From: Sinisalibacter aestuarii
GTDB taxonomy: Bacteria > Pseudomonadota > Alphaproteobacteria > Rhodobacterales > Rhodobacteraceae
Direction of reading: 5' to 3'
Assembly (NCBI RefSeq): GCF_027923545.1
Contig: NZ_BROH01000001.1
Location: 310,001-374,000 of the forward strand
DNA: 64,000 bases
Under the pieces are notes generated by a model. It saw only the letters and a program-made list of their open reading frames with translations. It was not told the origin of the DNA and searched no databases. Position numbers and translations under genes: made by a program. Positions 37,733 through 46,956 of the stretch are shown here, in pieces; the stretch's first letter is position 1; every line of letters starts with the position of its first letter.

Positions 37733-40668
37733 CCGCCCACCTCCTCCGGTGTTGCCGGTGTCGAATGATCCCACTCGCCATAGCGCGAGAGGTGATCGTA
37801 ATCGCCGGCGAACCGTTGCGTCTCCGCCAGCCGGCGCGCGGTGTAGCCCTGCGCCCGGTGCATGTACTTGCCGATCAGGGCGACAAGCTCGTCGCGCGTG
37901 GCAAAGATATCCTCGTCGCCGATGCTGATCCGCTCGAATTTCGGCATTGCCCCAAGCCCGATATAGGCCACTTCGGCCACCCGGCCCGCCGCCAGCTTGT
38001 CGAAGGCCCCGGCCCGCGCCATCACCGCTTCGAGATAGAGCTGCTTGTCGATATGTTCGCGCTCGGCCTCGGTGGGGATATGGCCGGTCTTGTAATCGTA
38101 GATGTAAAGCGCACCGGCCTCGTCGCGGTCGATCCGGTCGGCGGTGCCGGTCAGGGCAAAGCCGAGCGTGTCGAACTCAAGCCTGCCTCGGATCTCATAC
38201 TCCACCGGCGTCGCGCGGCTGCGCCGCTCGGCTTCCCCGGCAAGAAACTGATCCGCCACACGCGCGAGCCGGGCGAGCCAGAGCACCCGTGCCGCCGGCC
38301 AGGGCGCATCGGCCTCAAGCACCTCCTCTGCCGTTGTCATGAGCCGCGCATGGCCGTCCTTCGGCGCCTCACCCGCGGGCGTTTCCTTCACGAACCGCTC
38401 CATCACCCGGTGCAGGATCGTGCCGCGCAGCGGGGCATCGGGCGATTGGTGCAGCGGGCGCAGCGGGCGCAGGCGCAGCACCTTGTCGGCGTAGACGGCA
38501 TAGGGGTCGCGCACCAGCGTGGTGACGCGGGTCACCGAAAGCTGGCGCGGGCGCGCCTCGACCGGCGGGCGTGGCGAGGGGCGCGGGGCGGGCGGCACCG
38601 GCACGGCCTCATCGAGCAGCGCCGCCTTGTCCAGCCAGTCCCTGCCCCGGTCCCGCATCGCCGCAAGCGCGGCCTCTCCCTCGGCAGACATACCGCTCAT
38701 CAGGTTGACCAGCCGGTTGATCCAGCGCGATGGCACGGTCTGGCTTTCGGCATCGCGAATGGCACGGGTCAACACCACCCGCCCCGCGCCGATCGCCTGC
38801 TGAAAATCATGCGCCGAAAGGCCGATCCGCCGTTCCGGCAGAAGCAGCCCCGCATCGTGCCGCATCTTGCGGTTCATCCAGGGGTCGGGCGGCGGCGTTT
38901 CCGGCCAGGTGCCTTCGTTGAGCCCGCCGAGGATGACCAGCTCCACCCCCTGCACCCGCGCCTCCAGCGTGCCCCAGATCCGGATGCCGGGATGCGGCTG
39001 CACCGGATTGCGCACCTCGCCCTTGTTCAGCACCGAGGCGAAAAGATCGCGGTAATCGGCCTGGCTGAAGCTGCCGCCATGCGGCGCCTCGCGCTGCAGC
39101 TCGTCGGTGATCCGCTTTGCCTCACGGCCCGCCGGTTTGTCCCACAGCCCGCCCGCACCCTCGCCGCCCGGCCCGGCGGCGATCCGTTCGGCCAGCGCCA
39201 GCGTCTGGGCGACATGGTCCGCAAGCGGGCGGGTGCCGGCGCGGGCCAGTTCGTCGAGCACATCGCTCAGCCACGCCACCCAGGCCAGGCGCTCGCCCTT
39301 CTCGCCGGCCCAGCGCAGAAGCGCCGCGCGCGTCGGGTAGGGCATCGAGTCGCGCAGTGCCTCCAGCTCGAGGTCGCGGCTGAGCCGCAGGTGATCGTTG
39401 CGCGCGCCGCCGCCGGTGCTGGTCAGCGGATGCTTGAGCAGGGCGACCAGCGCGGGTCCGGTGATGGTGGTGCCCGTCATCTCGGCGATATGGCGCAGGA
39501 AGCGGCCGGGCGCGGTCAGCGGCAGCGGCCGGCCGGCGGAATCGTCGGGCTCGATCCGCCAGCGGTCGAGCGCGGCAGTCACCTGGCGCGTCAGCGTCCG
39601 GTCGGGCGAGATCAGCGCGGCCTCGGTGCCGGTTTCGGCGGCGTGCCGCAGGATCAGGGCGATGGCACTCGCCTCGGCCCGGGGCGACGGCGCCTCGACC
39701 AGCGTCATCCCGTCCGAAGCCGTGTCTATTCCGGCAAAACCGGGGCCTTCCACCTGCCATTGATCCGTAACCGGGGCCGGGCGCAGAGCGAGCGAAACGA
39801 GCGCGTTGCGGCGCGGGTTCGGCGGCGGGTGATCGCTCCACCGGCGCACGCGGTCGGGGCCGATCTCCAGCGCCTGCATCAGCCGGGCGAAGCGGAATTG
39901 CGGATGGTCCTCGGCGGCGAGGGCATCGTCCAGCGCGGCCCAGACCGGCGCGGGCATGTCGAAATCGAAACCGGGCAGGATCACCGCACCCTGCGGCAGC
40001 CGGGCGACGGCGCGCATCAGCATCTGCGTCGCGCCGCGCGAGCCGGTGGAGCCGGCCACGATGACCGGGTCTTTCGGCGGGTCACGCTCCCATCCCGCAA
40101 CCAGCCGCTCGATCACCCGGCGCTGGCGCGCTTCCAGATCGGGTGGCTCCTCGCTGGCCTCGCCGAAAAACGCCTCCACCGCGCCGAGAAAGGTCAGGCT
40201 GCGCTGCCAGTGGCCGGAAATGTCCGACACGTCGAGCGCGCGGATCGCCTCGGGGCTAACGCCTTCGCCCTGCATCTCGTCCATCAGCGCGGCAAGGCTG
40301 TCGGCCAGATCGTAGATCGCCGCGCGGGGGGCAAGGTCGGGCTGCGCGTCGAGCAGCCGGGCGACGAGGCTGGCAAGCTCCAGCCGCCGCCGCAGCGGCG
40401 AAACGGCGGGCGGCAGATCGGCAAAAGCGGCGTCCTGCCCCAGATCGGTCACAAGCCGGATGCGCGGCAGCAAGAGGGCGGGGCCTTCGTCGAACAGCTC
40501 CGACAGGCGGCGCTGCATCCGGCGGGTGTTGACGAACAGGCTGACGCGGGCGAGCGCCTCGGGCGGTTGCCCGGCAAAGCGGGCGCGCAGCCCTTCCGCC
40601 ACGGCGCGGGGAAAGTCCACGCCGGGCGGCAGCGCAAAGAGGCGCGGGCGGTCGTCGTGTTCAAACAT
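37729..40668 (-). CDS. addB: Double-strand break repair protein AddB
   Basis: Partner of AddA. 979 residues from the ATG at 40668 (MFEHDDRPRLFALPPG). It is alphaproteobacterial-type AddB: an inactive helicase-like N-terminal region followed by a RecB-family nuclease domain near the C-terminus with YIYDYKTGHIPTEAE. The start overlaps the tsaE stop by 8 bases. In many alphaproteobacteria an amgK-murU pair separates tsaE from addB; it is missing here. Confidence 0.94.
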   Translation of the reverse strand: MFEHDDRPRLFALPPGVDFPRAVAEGLRARFAGQPPEALARVSLFVNTRRMQRRLSELFDEGPALLLPRIRLVTDLGQDAAFADLPPAVSPLRRRLELASLVARLLDAQPDLAPRAAIYDLADSLAALMDEMQGEGVSPEAIRALDVSDISGHWQRSLTFLGAVEAFFGEASEEPPDLEARQRRVIERLVAGWERDPPKDPVIVAGSTGSRGATQMLMRAVARLPQGAVILPGFDFDMPAPVWAALDDALAAEDHPQFRFARLMQALEIGPDRVRRWSDHPPPNPRRNALVSLALRPAPVTDQWQVEGPGFAGIDTASDGMTLVEAPSPRAEASAIALILRHAAETGTEAALISPDRTLTRQVTAALDRWRIEPDDSAGRPLPLTAPGRFLRHIAEMTGTTITGPALVALLKHPLTSTGGGARNDHLRLSRDLELEALRDSMPYPTRAALLRWAGEKGERLAWVAWLSDVLDELARAGTRPLADHVAQTLALAERIAAGPGGEGAGGLWDKPAGREAKRITDELQREAPHGGSFSQADYRDLFASVLNKGEVRNPVQPHPGIRIWGTLEARVQGVELVILGGLNEGTWPETPPPDPWMNRKMRHDAGLLLPERRIGLSAHDFQQAIGAGRVVLTRAIRDAESQTVPSRWINRLVNLMSGMSAEGEAALAAMRDRGRDWLDKAALLDEAVPVPPAPRPSPRPPVEARPRQLSVTRVTTLVRDPYAVYADKVLRLRPLRPLHQSPDAPLRGTILHRVMERFVKETPAGEAPKDGHARLMTTAEEVLEADAPWPAARVLWLARLARVADQFLAGEAERRSRATPVEYEIRGRLEFDTLGFALTGTADRIDRDEAGALYIYDYKTGHIPTEAEREHIDKQLYLEAVMARAGAFDKLAAGRVAEVAYIGLGAMPKFERISIGDEDIFATRDELVALIGKYMHRAQGYTARRLAETQRFAGDYDHLSRYGEWDHSTPATPEEVGG

Positions 40669-41158
40669 CGTCACTCTCCCCGAGCGCGGAGGCGATCCTG
40701 CCGCCCCATCCCGGCGGCCCGGCAAAGCTGACGCGGCGGCTCTCGGCGCTGTCGCCGGGTTCGAAGATCAGGGTCAATGCGCCGGCCGGGCGGAGATCGC
40801 CGAGCCGGTCGGGCCATTCGACGAGGCAGATCGCCTCATCGAAGGCTTGCATCAGCCCCAGCTCCTCGACCTCGTCGGGATGGGTGAGGCGATACAGATC
40901 GGCATGCCAGATCTCGACCTTGCCCGTGTCATAGGTCTGCACCAGCGTGAAGGTGGGCGAGGGCACGTCTTCGGCCGGAGCGCCGTCAGCGGCAAGGCGC
41001 GACTGGATCAGCGCGCGGGCGAGGTGAGTTTTTCCGCTGCCGATCGGGCCTTCGAGCAGGATCACGTCGCCGGGCACGAGCAGGGGCGCGAGGGCCCCGG
41101 CGAAGCGGGCCGTCGCATCGGGACTATGAAATGTCAGGCGGTGAAACGGCGCGGGCAT
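40661..41158 (-). CDS. tsaE: tRNA threonylcarbamoyladenosine biosynthesis ATPase TsaE
   Basis: ATPase that supports TsaB-TsaD in forming t6A37 on ANN-decoding tRNAs. 165 residues from ATG 41158. Walker A is GPIGSGKT (37-44); SPTFTLVQTYDTG and HADLYRLTHPDEVEELG are typical, as is CLVEWPDRLG. tsaD is 13 kb away in the same window. It heads the leftward addB-addA-trxA genes. Confidence 0.95.
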   Translation of the reverse strand: MPAPFHRLTFHSPDATARFAGALAPLLVPGDVILLEGPIGSGKTHLARALIQSRLAADGAPAEDVPSPTFTLVQTYDTGKVEIWHADLYRLTHPDEVEELGLMQAFDEAICLVEWPDRLGDLRPAGALTLIFEPGDSAESRRVSFAGPPGWGGRIASALGESDDV

Positions 41159-41200
41159 GTCCCGTTTGTAGCGCACAGGGAGGGCCGGGCAAGCGCCAAG

Positions 41201-42799
41201 TCAGGCGCCGGCTCCGGCATTGGCGAACAGCCCGGCCTCTGGCGGCTCCTGCACCTGTGCCGCCACCGTTGCGGCGGCCTCGGAAAAGGCCACCAGTGTC
41301 GAACCATGCGCGAGCGGCGAAACCTGGCATTCCAGCGTGCGCCCGTCGCTCAGCGATATGCGCGCGTTCCATGCCCGGCGGTGGCCCGTCAGCATGATGA
41401 AGCGGTGCAACTCGTCCCAGACGGGGCTTGGCGCGCAGGCCGATTGCCAGCCGCGCAGGGCATCGGTGAAGGTGATATCCTGCAGTGACGTGGAAGGATC
41501 GCGCCCCCAGAGCCGGGCATAGGCCGCGTTGGACAGAGACAGCACGCCGCCGGAGGTGAATACGGCAATCGCCTGCGGCAGCGCGTCGAGCGTGGATTGC
41601 CCCGTCTCCAGTTCGGCGCGGAACCGTCGGCTGACCGAGATTTCCGCCGAGATATCCTCAAACAGCAGCGCGACGGCGCCATCCGGATGCGGCCGGCCGG
41701 TCACACGATATGTCTGGCCCGTGGGCAGCGCCCAGGTTTCCTCATAGGCACCGCGTTCGGCGGCGGCGACGAGGTCCGACATCTGCTGGCGCCAGCTTTT
41801 GTAGTCCTTCGGCTCCGGCATCATCCGCGCCTCGCGCAGCTTGTCGAGAAAGGTGGCAAGGCCGGGTTTCGAGATCAGAAAGTCCGCCGGCAGGCCGGTA
41901 AGGTCCATCAGCGCCGGGTTGAACAGGGCAAGCTCACGGCTCCGGTCGAAGATCGCCAGCCCGATGGGCAGCGCGGCGAATGTCTTGGTCAGCGTCGACA
42001 CGAATTCCTTGAGCGCGCTTTCGGCCTTCACCAGCCGGTCGGAAGAGATCGCGGTGCCGAACCTGTCGCCGCCGGGCAGCGTGTGCAGGGTCACGTCGAA
42101 CCAGCGCCGCCGCTCCTCCTGCGCCGGCGCGAGGGCAACGCGGTGCAGGCCGGACTCGCCCTCGATGAGAGTCTCGTCGGTAAGGGCGAACAGCGGCGCG
42201 GGCGGCCAGCCCTGTGCCTCCGCCCCGGCGGCGGCGCTTTCGGTCAGGTCGAGATAGGCGGCGTTGCACCAGGTGATGGTGCCCGATGCCGTCTCCCGCC
42301 ACAGCGGCAAGGGCGTGTATTCGGCAAGGGCGCGCAGGCTGTCGAGTTCCTGCGACATGATCATGTAGCTTTGCGAGTCGATCCGGGCGGCGGTATCGCC
42401 GCCATCGGCGGGCTCCAGGGTGAGCCGGGCCACGCCGTCATGCCATTCCGCGCGCAGACGGCTGGCGCCGTCGGCCGAGACGAGGTCGATCTGCCCGAGT
42501 TCGGCAAGATCCTTGATCCGGTCGGTCAGGCGCGGAAAGCGGGGGCCGAGCAGTTCGGCGAGATGGGTCCAGACGGCGCCATGCCGTGGCGCGGCCTCCA
42601 GCAACCGGCGTGCCGCGGGCGTCGCCGCGAGCAGCGTTTCATTCTCGAAGATGAAGACGATGGCATCGCGCTCGGCATCGGAAAAGCGGCGCAGTTGGCT
42701 GGTGCGGCGCCGGTCGAGCAGGGCAAAGGCCGTCAGCGCCGCATAGGCCACGGAGAATGCCACGACGATCATCGACACGGCGGCAAGGGTGGCTGGCAT
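41201..42799 (-). CDS. PAS-domain sensor-like protein without kinase domain
   Basis: 532 residues. One N-terminal membrane segment (about 5-27) is followed by a cytoplasmic part with several PAS-like repeats: one near SLRALAEYTPLPLWRETASGTI, one near AALPIGLAIFDRSRELALFN and one near DALPQAIAVFTSGGVLSLSN. No histidine phosphorylation box and no ATPase motifs follow; the protein ends soon after the last PAS. It resembles the sensory half of DivL-like kinases. It lies 72 bases downstream of regB on the same strand, suggesting a link with redox control. ATG 42799 has GGAG six bases upstream. Confidence 0.8.
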   Translation of the reverse strand: MPATLAAVSMIVVAFSVAYAALTAFALLDRRRTSQLRRFSDAERDAIVFIFENETLLAATPAARRLLEAAPRHGAVWTHLAELLGPRFPRLTDRIKDLAELGQIDLVSADGASRLRAEWHDGVARLTLEPADGGDTAARIDSQSYMIMSQELDSLRALAEYTPLPLWRETASGTITWCNAAYLDLTESAAAGAEAQGWPPAPLFALTDETLIEGESGLHRVALAPAQEERRRWFDVTLHTLPGGDRFGTAISSDRLVKAESALKEFVSTLTKTFAALPIGLAIFDRSRELALFNPALMDLTGLPADFLISKPGLATFLDKLREARMMPEPKDYKSWRQQMSDLVAAAERGAYEETWALPTGQTYRVTGRPHPDGAVALLFEDISAEISVSRRFRAELETGQSTLDALPQAIAVFTSGGVLSLSNAAYARLWGRDPSTSLQDITFTDALRGWQSACAPSPVWDELHRFIMLTGHRRAWNARISLSDGRTLECQVSPLAHGSTLVAFSEAAATVAAQVQEPPEAGLFANAGAGA

Positions 42800-42870
42800 G
42801 GTTGGCTCCGGCACAGGATTGCTGCCGCGAGCCTAGGGCCGGATGGTTAATGAAGGATTAAGGCCGCCCG

Positions 42871-44268
42871 TCAGCTTTCGAACCGCAGATTCTCGCCCAG
42901 CGCCGGCATCCTCTCCGGCGCCTCGATGCCCTCCTTGCCGCGATGCCAGACCAGCTCGACAATCGCACCGCAGCGCTCGCCGGGGCAGGACCTGCCGGTG
43001 AACCGGTCGCTGCCATTGGCAAAGGCAAGTTCGGCGCCGGTCCGCTCCAGCAGTGTCTTGGCGATGAAAAGCCCCAGCCCCATCCCCTCATATTCCGGCC
43101 GCCTCGAATCGGGCTCGCGGCGGGGGCCCCGGCGGATGAACGGATCGCCGATCCGCCCGAGCAGATGCGGCGGATAGCCCGAGCCGTCGTCGATGATCCG
43201 GATCGAGATCTTGCTGTCGCTCCAGCAGGCTTCGACCCAGACCGTGCTGGTGGCGAAATCCACCGCGTTCTGGATCAGGTTGCGCAGCCCGTGGATCAGC
43301 TCCGGGCGGCGCAGGATCATCGGCTGTTCTTCCGGCAGCGCCTCGCCGTCGCCGGTTTGCAGGATGATCTCCTTGCCGCGCCCGCGATGCGGCTCCGCCG
43401 CCTCTTCGATCACCGCGCCGAGCAGGGCCTGGCGCAGATGCAGATCGTCCTTCCCCGACCGCCCCATCGAGCGCAGGATGTCGCGGCAGCGGTCGGCCTG
43501 GTCGCGGATCAGGGTGGCGTCTTCGCGCAGGTCGCTGCCTTCCTCAAGCTCGGAGAGCATTTCCGACGAGACCAGCTTGATCGTGGCGAGCGGCGTGCCG
43601 AGCTCATGCGCCGCCGCGGCCACCACGCCGCCGAGATCGGTCAGCTTCTGCTCGCGGGCCAGCGCCATCTGGGTGGCGAGCAGCGCCTGGCTCATCGAAT
43701 GAATCTCGGTGCTCACCCGCCGCGTATAGATGCCGATGAAGACGATCGAGACAACGATGGCGATCCAGTAGCCAAGCGCGAAGATCGTCGGCATGTCGAG
43801 CACCTCGCCGCCGGTGGTCACAAGCGGCAGGTGGAGCCAGGAGATCACCGTCAGGATCACGATGGCCGCCTGCCCCACCGCCAGCGTCGCCGGCAGCGAA
43901 AGGGCGGTGGCCGCAACGGTGACAGGTGCCATGATCAGCAGCGCGAAGGGGTTGTTGATGCCGCCGGTGACGCCGAGGAGTATGCCGAGCTGCACCGTAT
44001 CGAAGCCCAGCATCATGGTCGCCTCGCGCTCGTTCAGGCGCTTGTTCTCCGGGTAGACGAAATGGAAGATCACATTGGCGACGATCGACAGGCCGACCGC
44101 GACCGAGCACAGGCCGAGGTCGATATCCAGATCGAACAGGCGCTGGCTGATGCCGATGGCTGCGATCTGGCCGGCAACGGCCACCCAGCGCAGCGTGGTC
44201 AGCGTGCGCAGCTTTACCCAGCCGTTGGTCTTGTCTTCCAGAAACAGGGGCGCCGCACTGTCTGCCAT
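42871..44268 (-). CDS. regB: Redox-sensing histidine kinase RegB/PrrB
   Basis: Membrane sensor kinase that phosphorylates RegA when respiration is limited. 465 residues from ATG 44268. Six membrane segments (about 25-185) include the quinone-binding heptapeptide GGINNPF (102-108). The H-box is AAAHELGTPLATIKL with His221. The redox-active cysteine is Cys261 in RDQADRCRDIL, equivalent to Cys265 of the Rhodobacter capsulatus protein, where His225 gives the same four-residue offset. The ATPase domain has NLIQNAVDFA and GMGLGLFIAKTLL. Divergent from senC. Confidence 0.96.
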   Translation of the reverse strand: MADSAAPLFLEDKTNGWVKLRTLTTLRWVAVAGQIAAIGISQRLFDLDIDLGLCSVAVGLSIVANVIFHFVYPENKRLNEREATMMLGFDTVQLGILLGVTGGINNPFALLIMAPVTVAATALSLPATLAVGQAAIVILTVISWLHLPLVTTGGEVLDMPTIFALGYWIAIVVSIVFIGIYTRRVSTEIHSMSQALLATQMALAREQKLTDLGGVVAAAAHELGTPLATIKLVSSEMLSELEEGSDLREDATLIRDQADRCRDILRSMGRSGKDDLHLRQALLGAVIEEAAEPHRGRGKEIILQTGDGEALPEEQPMILRRPELIHGLRNLIQNAVDFATSTVWVEACWSDSKISIRIIDDGSGYPPHLLGRIGDPFIRRGPRREPDSRRPEYEGMGLGLFIAKTLLERTGAELAFANGSDRFTGRSCPGERCGAIVELVWHRGKEGIEAPERMPALGENLRFES

Positions 44269-44354
44269 GATCCCGCTCTTCGATTGCGTCAACCTGCCCC
44301 TTGTAAGGCGGCGATGTATCGTCGATCAATGGGGCCGCGAAACAGGAGGGTTTC

Positions 44355-44978
44355 ATGCGCAATGCTATCGCCGCCATCGCCGCGCTTGGCGTGGTCGTTC
44401 TGGTCGGGGCCACCTGGTGGTTTACCCGCCCGTCAAGTGACGATCCCTTTGCCCAATGCCGTGAAACCCAGATCGGCACCGGCGTTGCCTCGATCGGCGG
44501 TCCGCTCTCGCTGATCGACGAAAACGGCCAGCAGGTGACCGAAGCCGAGATGTTCACCAAGCCGACGCTGCTTTATTTCGGCTACACCTTCTGCCCGGAT
44601 GTCTGCCCGCAGGACAATGCGCGCAACGCCGAGGCGCTCGATATCCTGCTCAACGATGGCTACGACATGCAGATGTCGTTCATCTCCGTCGATCCCGAGC
44701 GCGACGATCCCGAACGGCTGCGCGATTTCACCGATTACCTGCATCCGCAGGCGCTGGGCTATACCGGCACGATGGAGCAGATCCAGGCCGCCAGCCGCGC
44801 CTATAAGACTTATTTCAAAAAGGAAGAAAACCCGGACCCGGATTTCTACCTGATCGACCACTCCACCTTCACCTATCTCGTTCTGCCCGAGACGGGATTT
44901 GTCGAGTTTTTCAAACGCGATACGCTGCCGCAGAACATGGCCGACCGGGTCAAGTGTTTCATTGATAACGCGAATTAA
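44355..44978 (+). CDS. senC: SCO1/SenC/PrrC copper chaperone
   Basis: Thioredoxin-like copper-binding protein needed for assembly of cytochrome c oxidase and linked with the Reg signal. 207 residues. An N-terminal membrane anchor (5-24) is followed by the metal site Cys80-Pro-Asp-Val-Cys84 and His169 in IDHSTFTYL. Divergent from regB with 86 bases between starts; regA follows after 90 bases. CAGGAGGG precedes the ATG. Confidence 0.96.
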   Translation: MRNAIAAIAALGVVVLVGATWWFTRPSSDDPFAQCRETQIGTGVASIGGPLSLIDENGQQVTEAEMFTKPTLLYFGYTFCPDVCPQDNARNAEALDILLNDGYDMQMSFISVDPERDDPERLRDFTDYLHPQALGYTGTMEQIQAASRAYKTYFKKEENPDPDFYLIDHSTFTYLVLPETGFVEFFKRDTLPQNMADRVKCFIDNAN

Positions 44979-45004
44979 CGGACATATTCCATCTCTGCGA
45001 TAAA

Positions 45005-45033
45005 TTGACCTGCGGCGGCCATGCGCCTAGTGT
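45005..45033 (+). promoter_or_regulatory. Predicted regA promoter
   Basis: TTGACC (45005-45010), a 17-base spacer, then TAGTGT (45028-45033). It gives regA expression separate from senC. The bases GCCTAGTGT around the -10 also occur at the candidate small-RNA promoter near 51.32 kb. Confidence 0.6.
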
Positions 45034-45068
45034 GCCCGAAACGTGCGAACAGCTTGTGAGGGCCTTTC

Positions 45069-45623
45069 ATGTCGGATGATGAGCTGCTGGATATCGGCGA
45101 AGACAAATCGCTTCTCCTGGTGGATGACGATGAGCCGTTTCTGCGGCGCCTGTCTCGCGCGATGGAAAAGCGCGGCTTCGAAACGGAAACGGCCGAATCC
45201 GTCGCTGCCGGCAAGGCAAGCGTCGCCTCGCGGCCGCCGGCCTATGCCGTGGTCGATCTGCGCCTCGAAGACGGCAACGGGCTCGATGTGGTAGAGGCCA
45301 TTCGCGAGCGTCGCCCGGAAGCGCGCATCGTCGTTCTGACCGGCTATGGCGCCATCGCCACGGCGGTGGCCGCGGTGAAAGTGGGTGCCACCGATTACCT
45401 GTCGAAGCCGGCGGATGCCGACGATATCGTCAAGGCGCTTCTGGCCAATGGCGACGAACTGCCGCTGCCCCCGGATAACCCGATGAGCGCCGACCGCGTG
45501 CGTTGGGAGCATATCCAGCGGGTTTATGAATTGTGTGACCGTAACGTGTCCGAGACCGCGCGGCGGCTCAACATGCACCGGCGCACCCTGCAGCGTATTC
45601 TGGCCAAACGCAGCCCGAAATGA
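45069..45623 (+). CDS. regA: Global redox response regulator RegA/PrrA
   Basis: Transcription regulator of photosynthesis, respiration, carbon and nitrogen fixation genes in its relatives. 184 residues, the exact family size. Receiver domain with DDD (19-21), phospho-acceptor Asp63 in VVDLRLEDGNG and Lys113 in YLSKP; a proline linker (LPLPPDNP); and a C-terminal Fis-type helix-turn-helix NVSETARRLNMHRRTLQRIL, identical in style to RegA/ActR. TGTGAGGG precedes the ATG. It overlaps the next gene by ATGA. Confidence 0.98.
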   Translation: MSDDELLDIGEDKSLLLVDDDEPFLRRLSRAMEKRGFETETAESVAAGKASVASRPPAYAVVDLRLEDGNGLDVVEAIRERRPEARIVVLTGYGAIATAVAAVKVGATDYLSKPADADDIVKALLANGDELPLPPDNPMSADRVRWEHIQRVYELCDRNVSETARRLNMHRRTLQRILAKRSPK

Positions 45624-45979
45624 GCCCGGCGCGGGCGCTGTGGCCGGCCCTGTTTGTGCTGGGCGCCATGCTGGCGGGCTGTGCGGATGGCGGCGGCGAC
45701 CGGCCGATGTCGGCGCGCACGGGCGTAACCTTTACGCCGGATCGCAACGGGCTTGCCGTCGATGGCCGGTCTCAGCGGATTGATTTCGGCCGCGCCCCCT
45801 CCGGGGTGATTACGGCGCTCGACCGTGAACTGGGCCGGGGCCGCGATGTCAGCCTGATCGGCTGCCCCGCCGCCATCGCTTCGCAGCGGGACTGGGCGGG
45901 GCTGATTCTGACCTTCACCGCCGAGCGGTTTGTCGGCTGGCGGACCGCCGCCGACCGGGCCGGTCAGACCTGCGGCTGA
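45620..45979 (+). CDS. Small putative lipoprotein of unknown function
   Basis: 119 residues. The signal peptide ends in the lipobox LAGC with Cys21. The mature part has three further cysteines (LIGCPAAI, a C-terminal QTCG) and no recognised domain. It is coupled to regA by ATGA, at the position where hvrA follows regA in Rhodobacter capsulatus. Its 3' end overlaps the convergent lysR gene by 16 bases. Confidence 0.7.
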   Translation: MSPARALWPALFVLGAMLAGCADGGGDRPMSARTGVTFTPDRNGLAVDGRSQRIDFGRAPSGVITALDRELGRGRDVSLIGCPAAIASQRDWAGLILTFTAERFVGWRTAADRAGQTCG

Positions 45980-46851
45980 ATCCGGGCCAGCGTTCTGAGC
46001 CAGGCGCGGAATGTCCGCGCGCCCGGCGAAAGCACACCGGGCCGGGTCACGATATGGTAGCCAAGCCCCGCCGGATCGCCTTCGAACAGGCTGTACAGCA
46101 CACCTGCCGCGAGGTCGGACTCGACCAGTGCCCGCGATTGAATCGAAAGCCCCAGCCCGGCCCGAACGGCGCTGAGCGCAATGCTGTTATTGGCCATCTC
46201 TTCTGAGCGGACCTGCGCGAAATCAACACCGATTTCACGCCCCCAGACGGCCTGTTCGCGCGAAGCGCCGGAAAAAAACCAGTAATGCCGCGACAGGTCA
46301 CCCAGCGCGGCGAGGTCGCGCGCCTCTGTATAGCCGCGCCCGGCGACAACCACGAACTGGCTCAGGTCGAGCGGTTCGACCTCGTAGCCCGGCCAGTCGC
46401 CGTCGCCGAAGCGAATGGCAAGGTCGATCCCGTCCCGGCGCATATCGACAAGGGCGATACCGGGCACAAGGCGCACCTCGATCTCCGGATGGGCGGCCCA
46501 GAACGTGCCCATGCGCGGCATCAGCCATGTTTCGGCAAAGGTCGGCGTCAGGCTCACGACGACAGGCCGGCTGGTATTCCGGTCGAGGATGCGGGTCACC
46601 CCGTCCTCGATCTTCGCAAAACCGTCTGCGAGCGCGGCGGCAAGCTCGATGCCGGTATCGGTCAGCCGGATCGTCCGCCCGTCGCGGGCGGCGAGCGCTT
46701 CGCCGAAATGGGTTTCCAGCGTGCGCACATGCTGGGCGATGGCGGCATGGGTGACATTCAGCTCACGCGCGGCGGCGCTGTAGCCGCCATGCCGCGCCAG
46801 CGCGTCGAAGGCGCGCAGGGCGGCGAGTGAGGGGATGCGCGACCAATCCAT
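45964..46851 (-). CDS. LysR-family transcription regulator (GcvA-like)
   Basis: 295 residues. The N-terminal winged HTH reads SLAALRAFDALARHGGYSAAAREL and THAAIAQHVRTLETHFG. The effector domain starts with VVVSLTPTFAETWLMPRMG and has VDMRRDGIDLAIRFGDG, typical of GcvA/AmpR relatives. It is divergent from the small gene at 46957, a possible target: the intergenic DNA has a T-N11-A candidate near GTTAGCACAGCTTACAA. Confidence 0.9.
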   Translation of the reverse strand: MDWSRIPSLAALRAFDALARHGGYSAAARELNVTHAAIAQHVRTLETHFGEALAARDGRTIRLTDTGIELAAALADGFAKIEDGVTRILDRNTSRPVVVSLTPTFAETWLMPRMGTFWAAHPEIEVRLVPGIALVDMRRDGIDLAIRFGDGDWPGYEVEPLDLSQFVVVAGRGYTEARDLAALGDLSRHYWFFSGASREQAVWGREIGVDFAQVRSEEMANNSIALSAVRAGLGLSIQSRALVESDLAAGVLYSLFEGDPAGLGYHIVTRPGVLSPGARTFRAWLRTLARIQPQV

Positions 46852-46956
46852 GTATGACTGTTAGCACAGCTTACAATTCAAAAACCATCCGAGCTTCGCC
46901 GAATCGGCCAGTGGGTGCAATATCGCCGTCATACAGAACGCAAGCAGGAGGTTTCG

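Noticed and set aside
37765-40731. 988-codon plus-strand frame opposite addB
   Set aside because: Antisense to AddB, with repetitive basic composition; no ribosome-binding site or domain.
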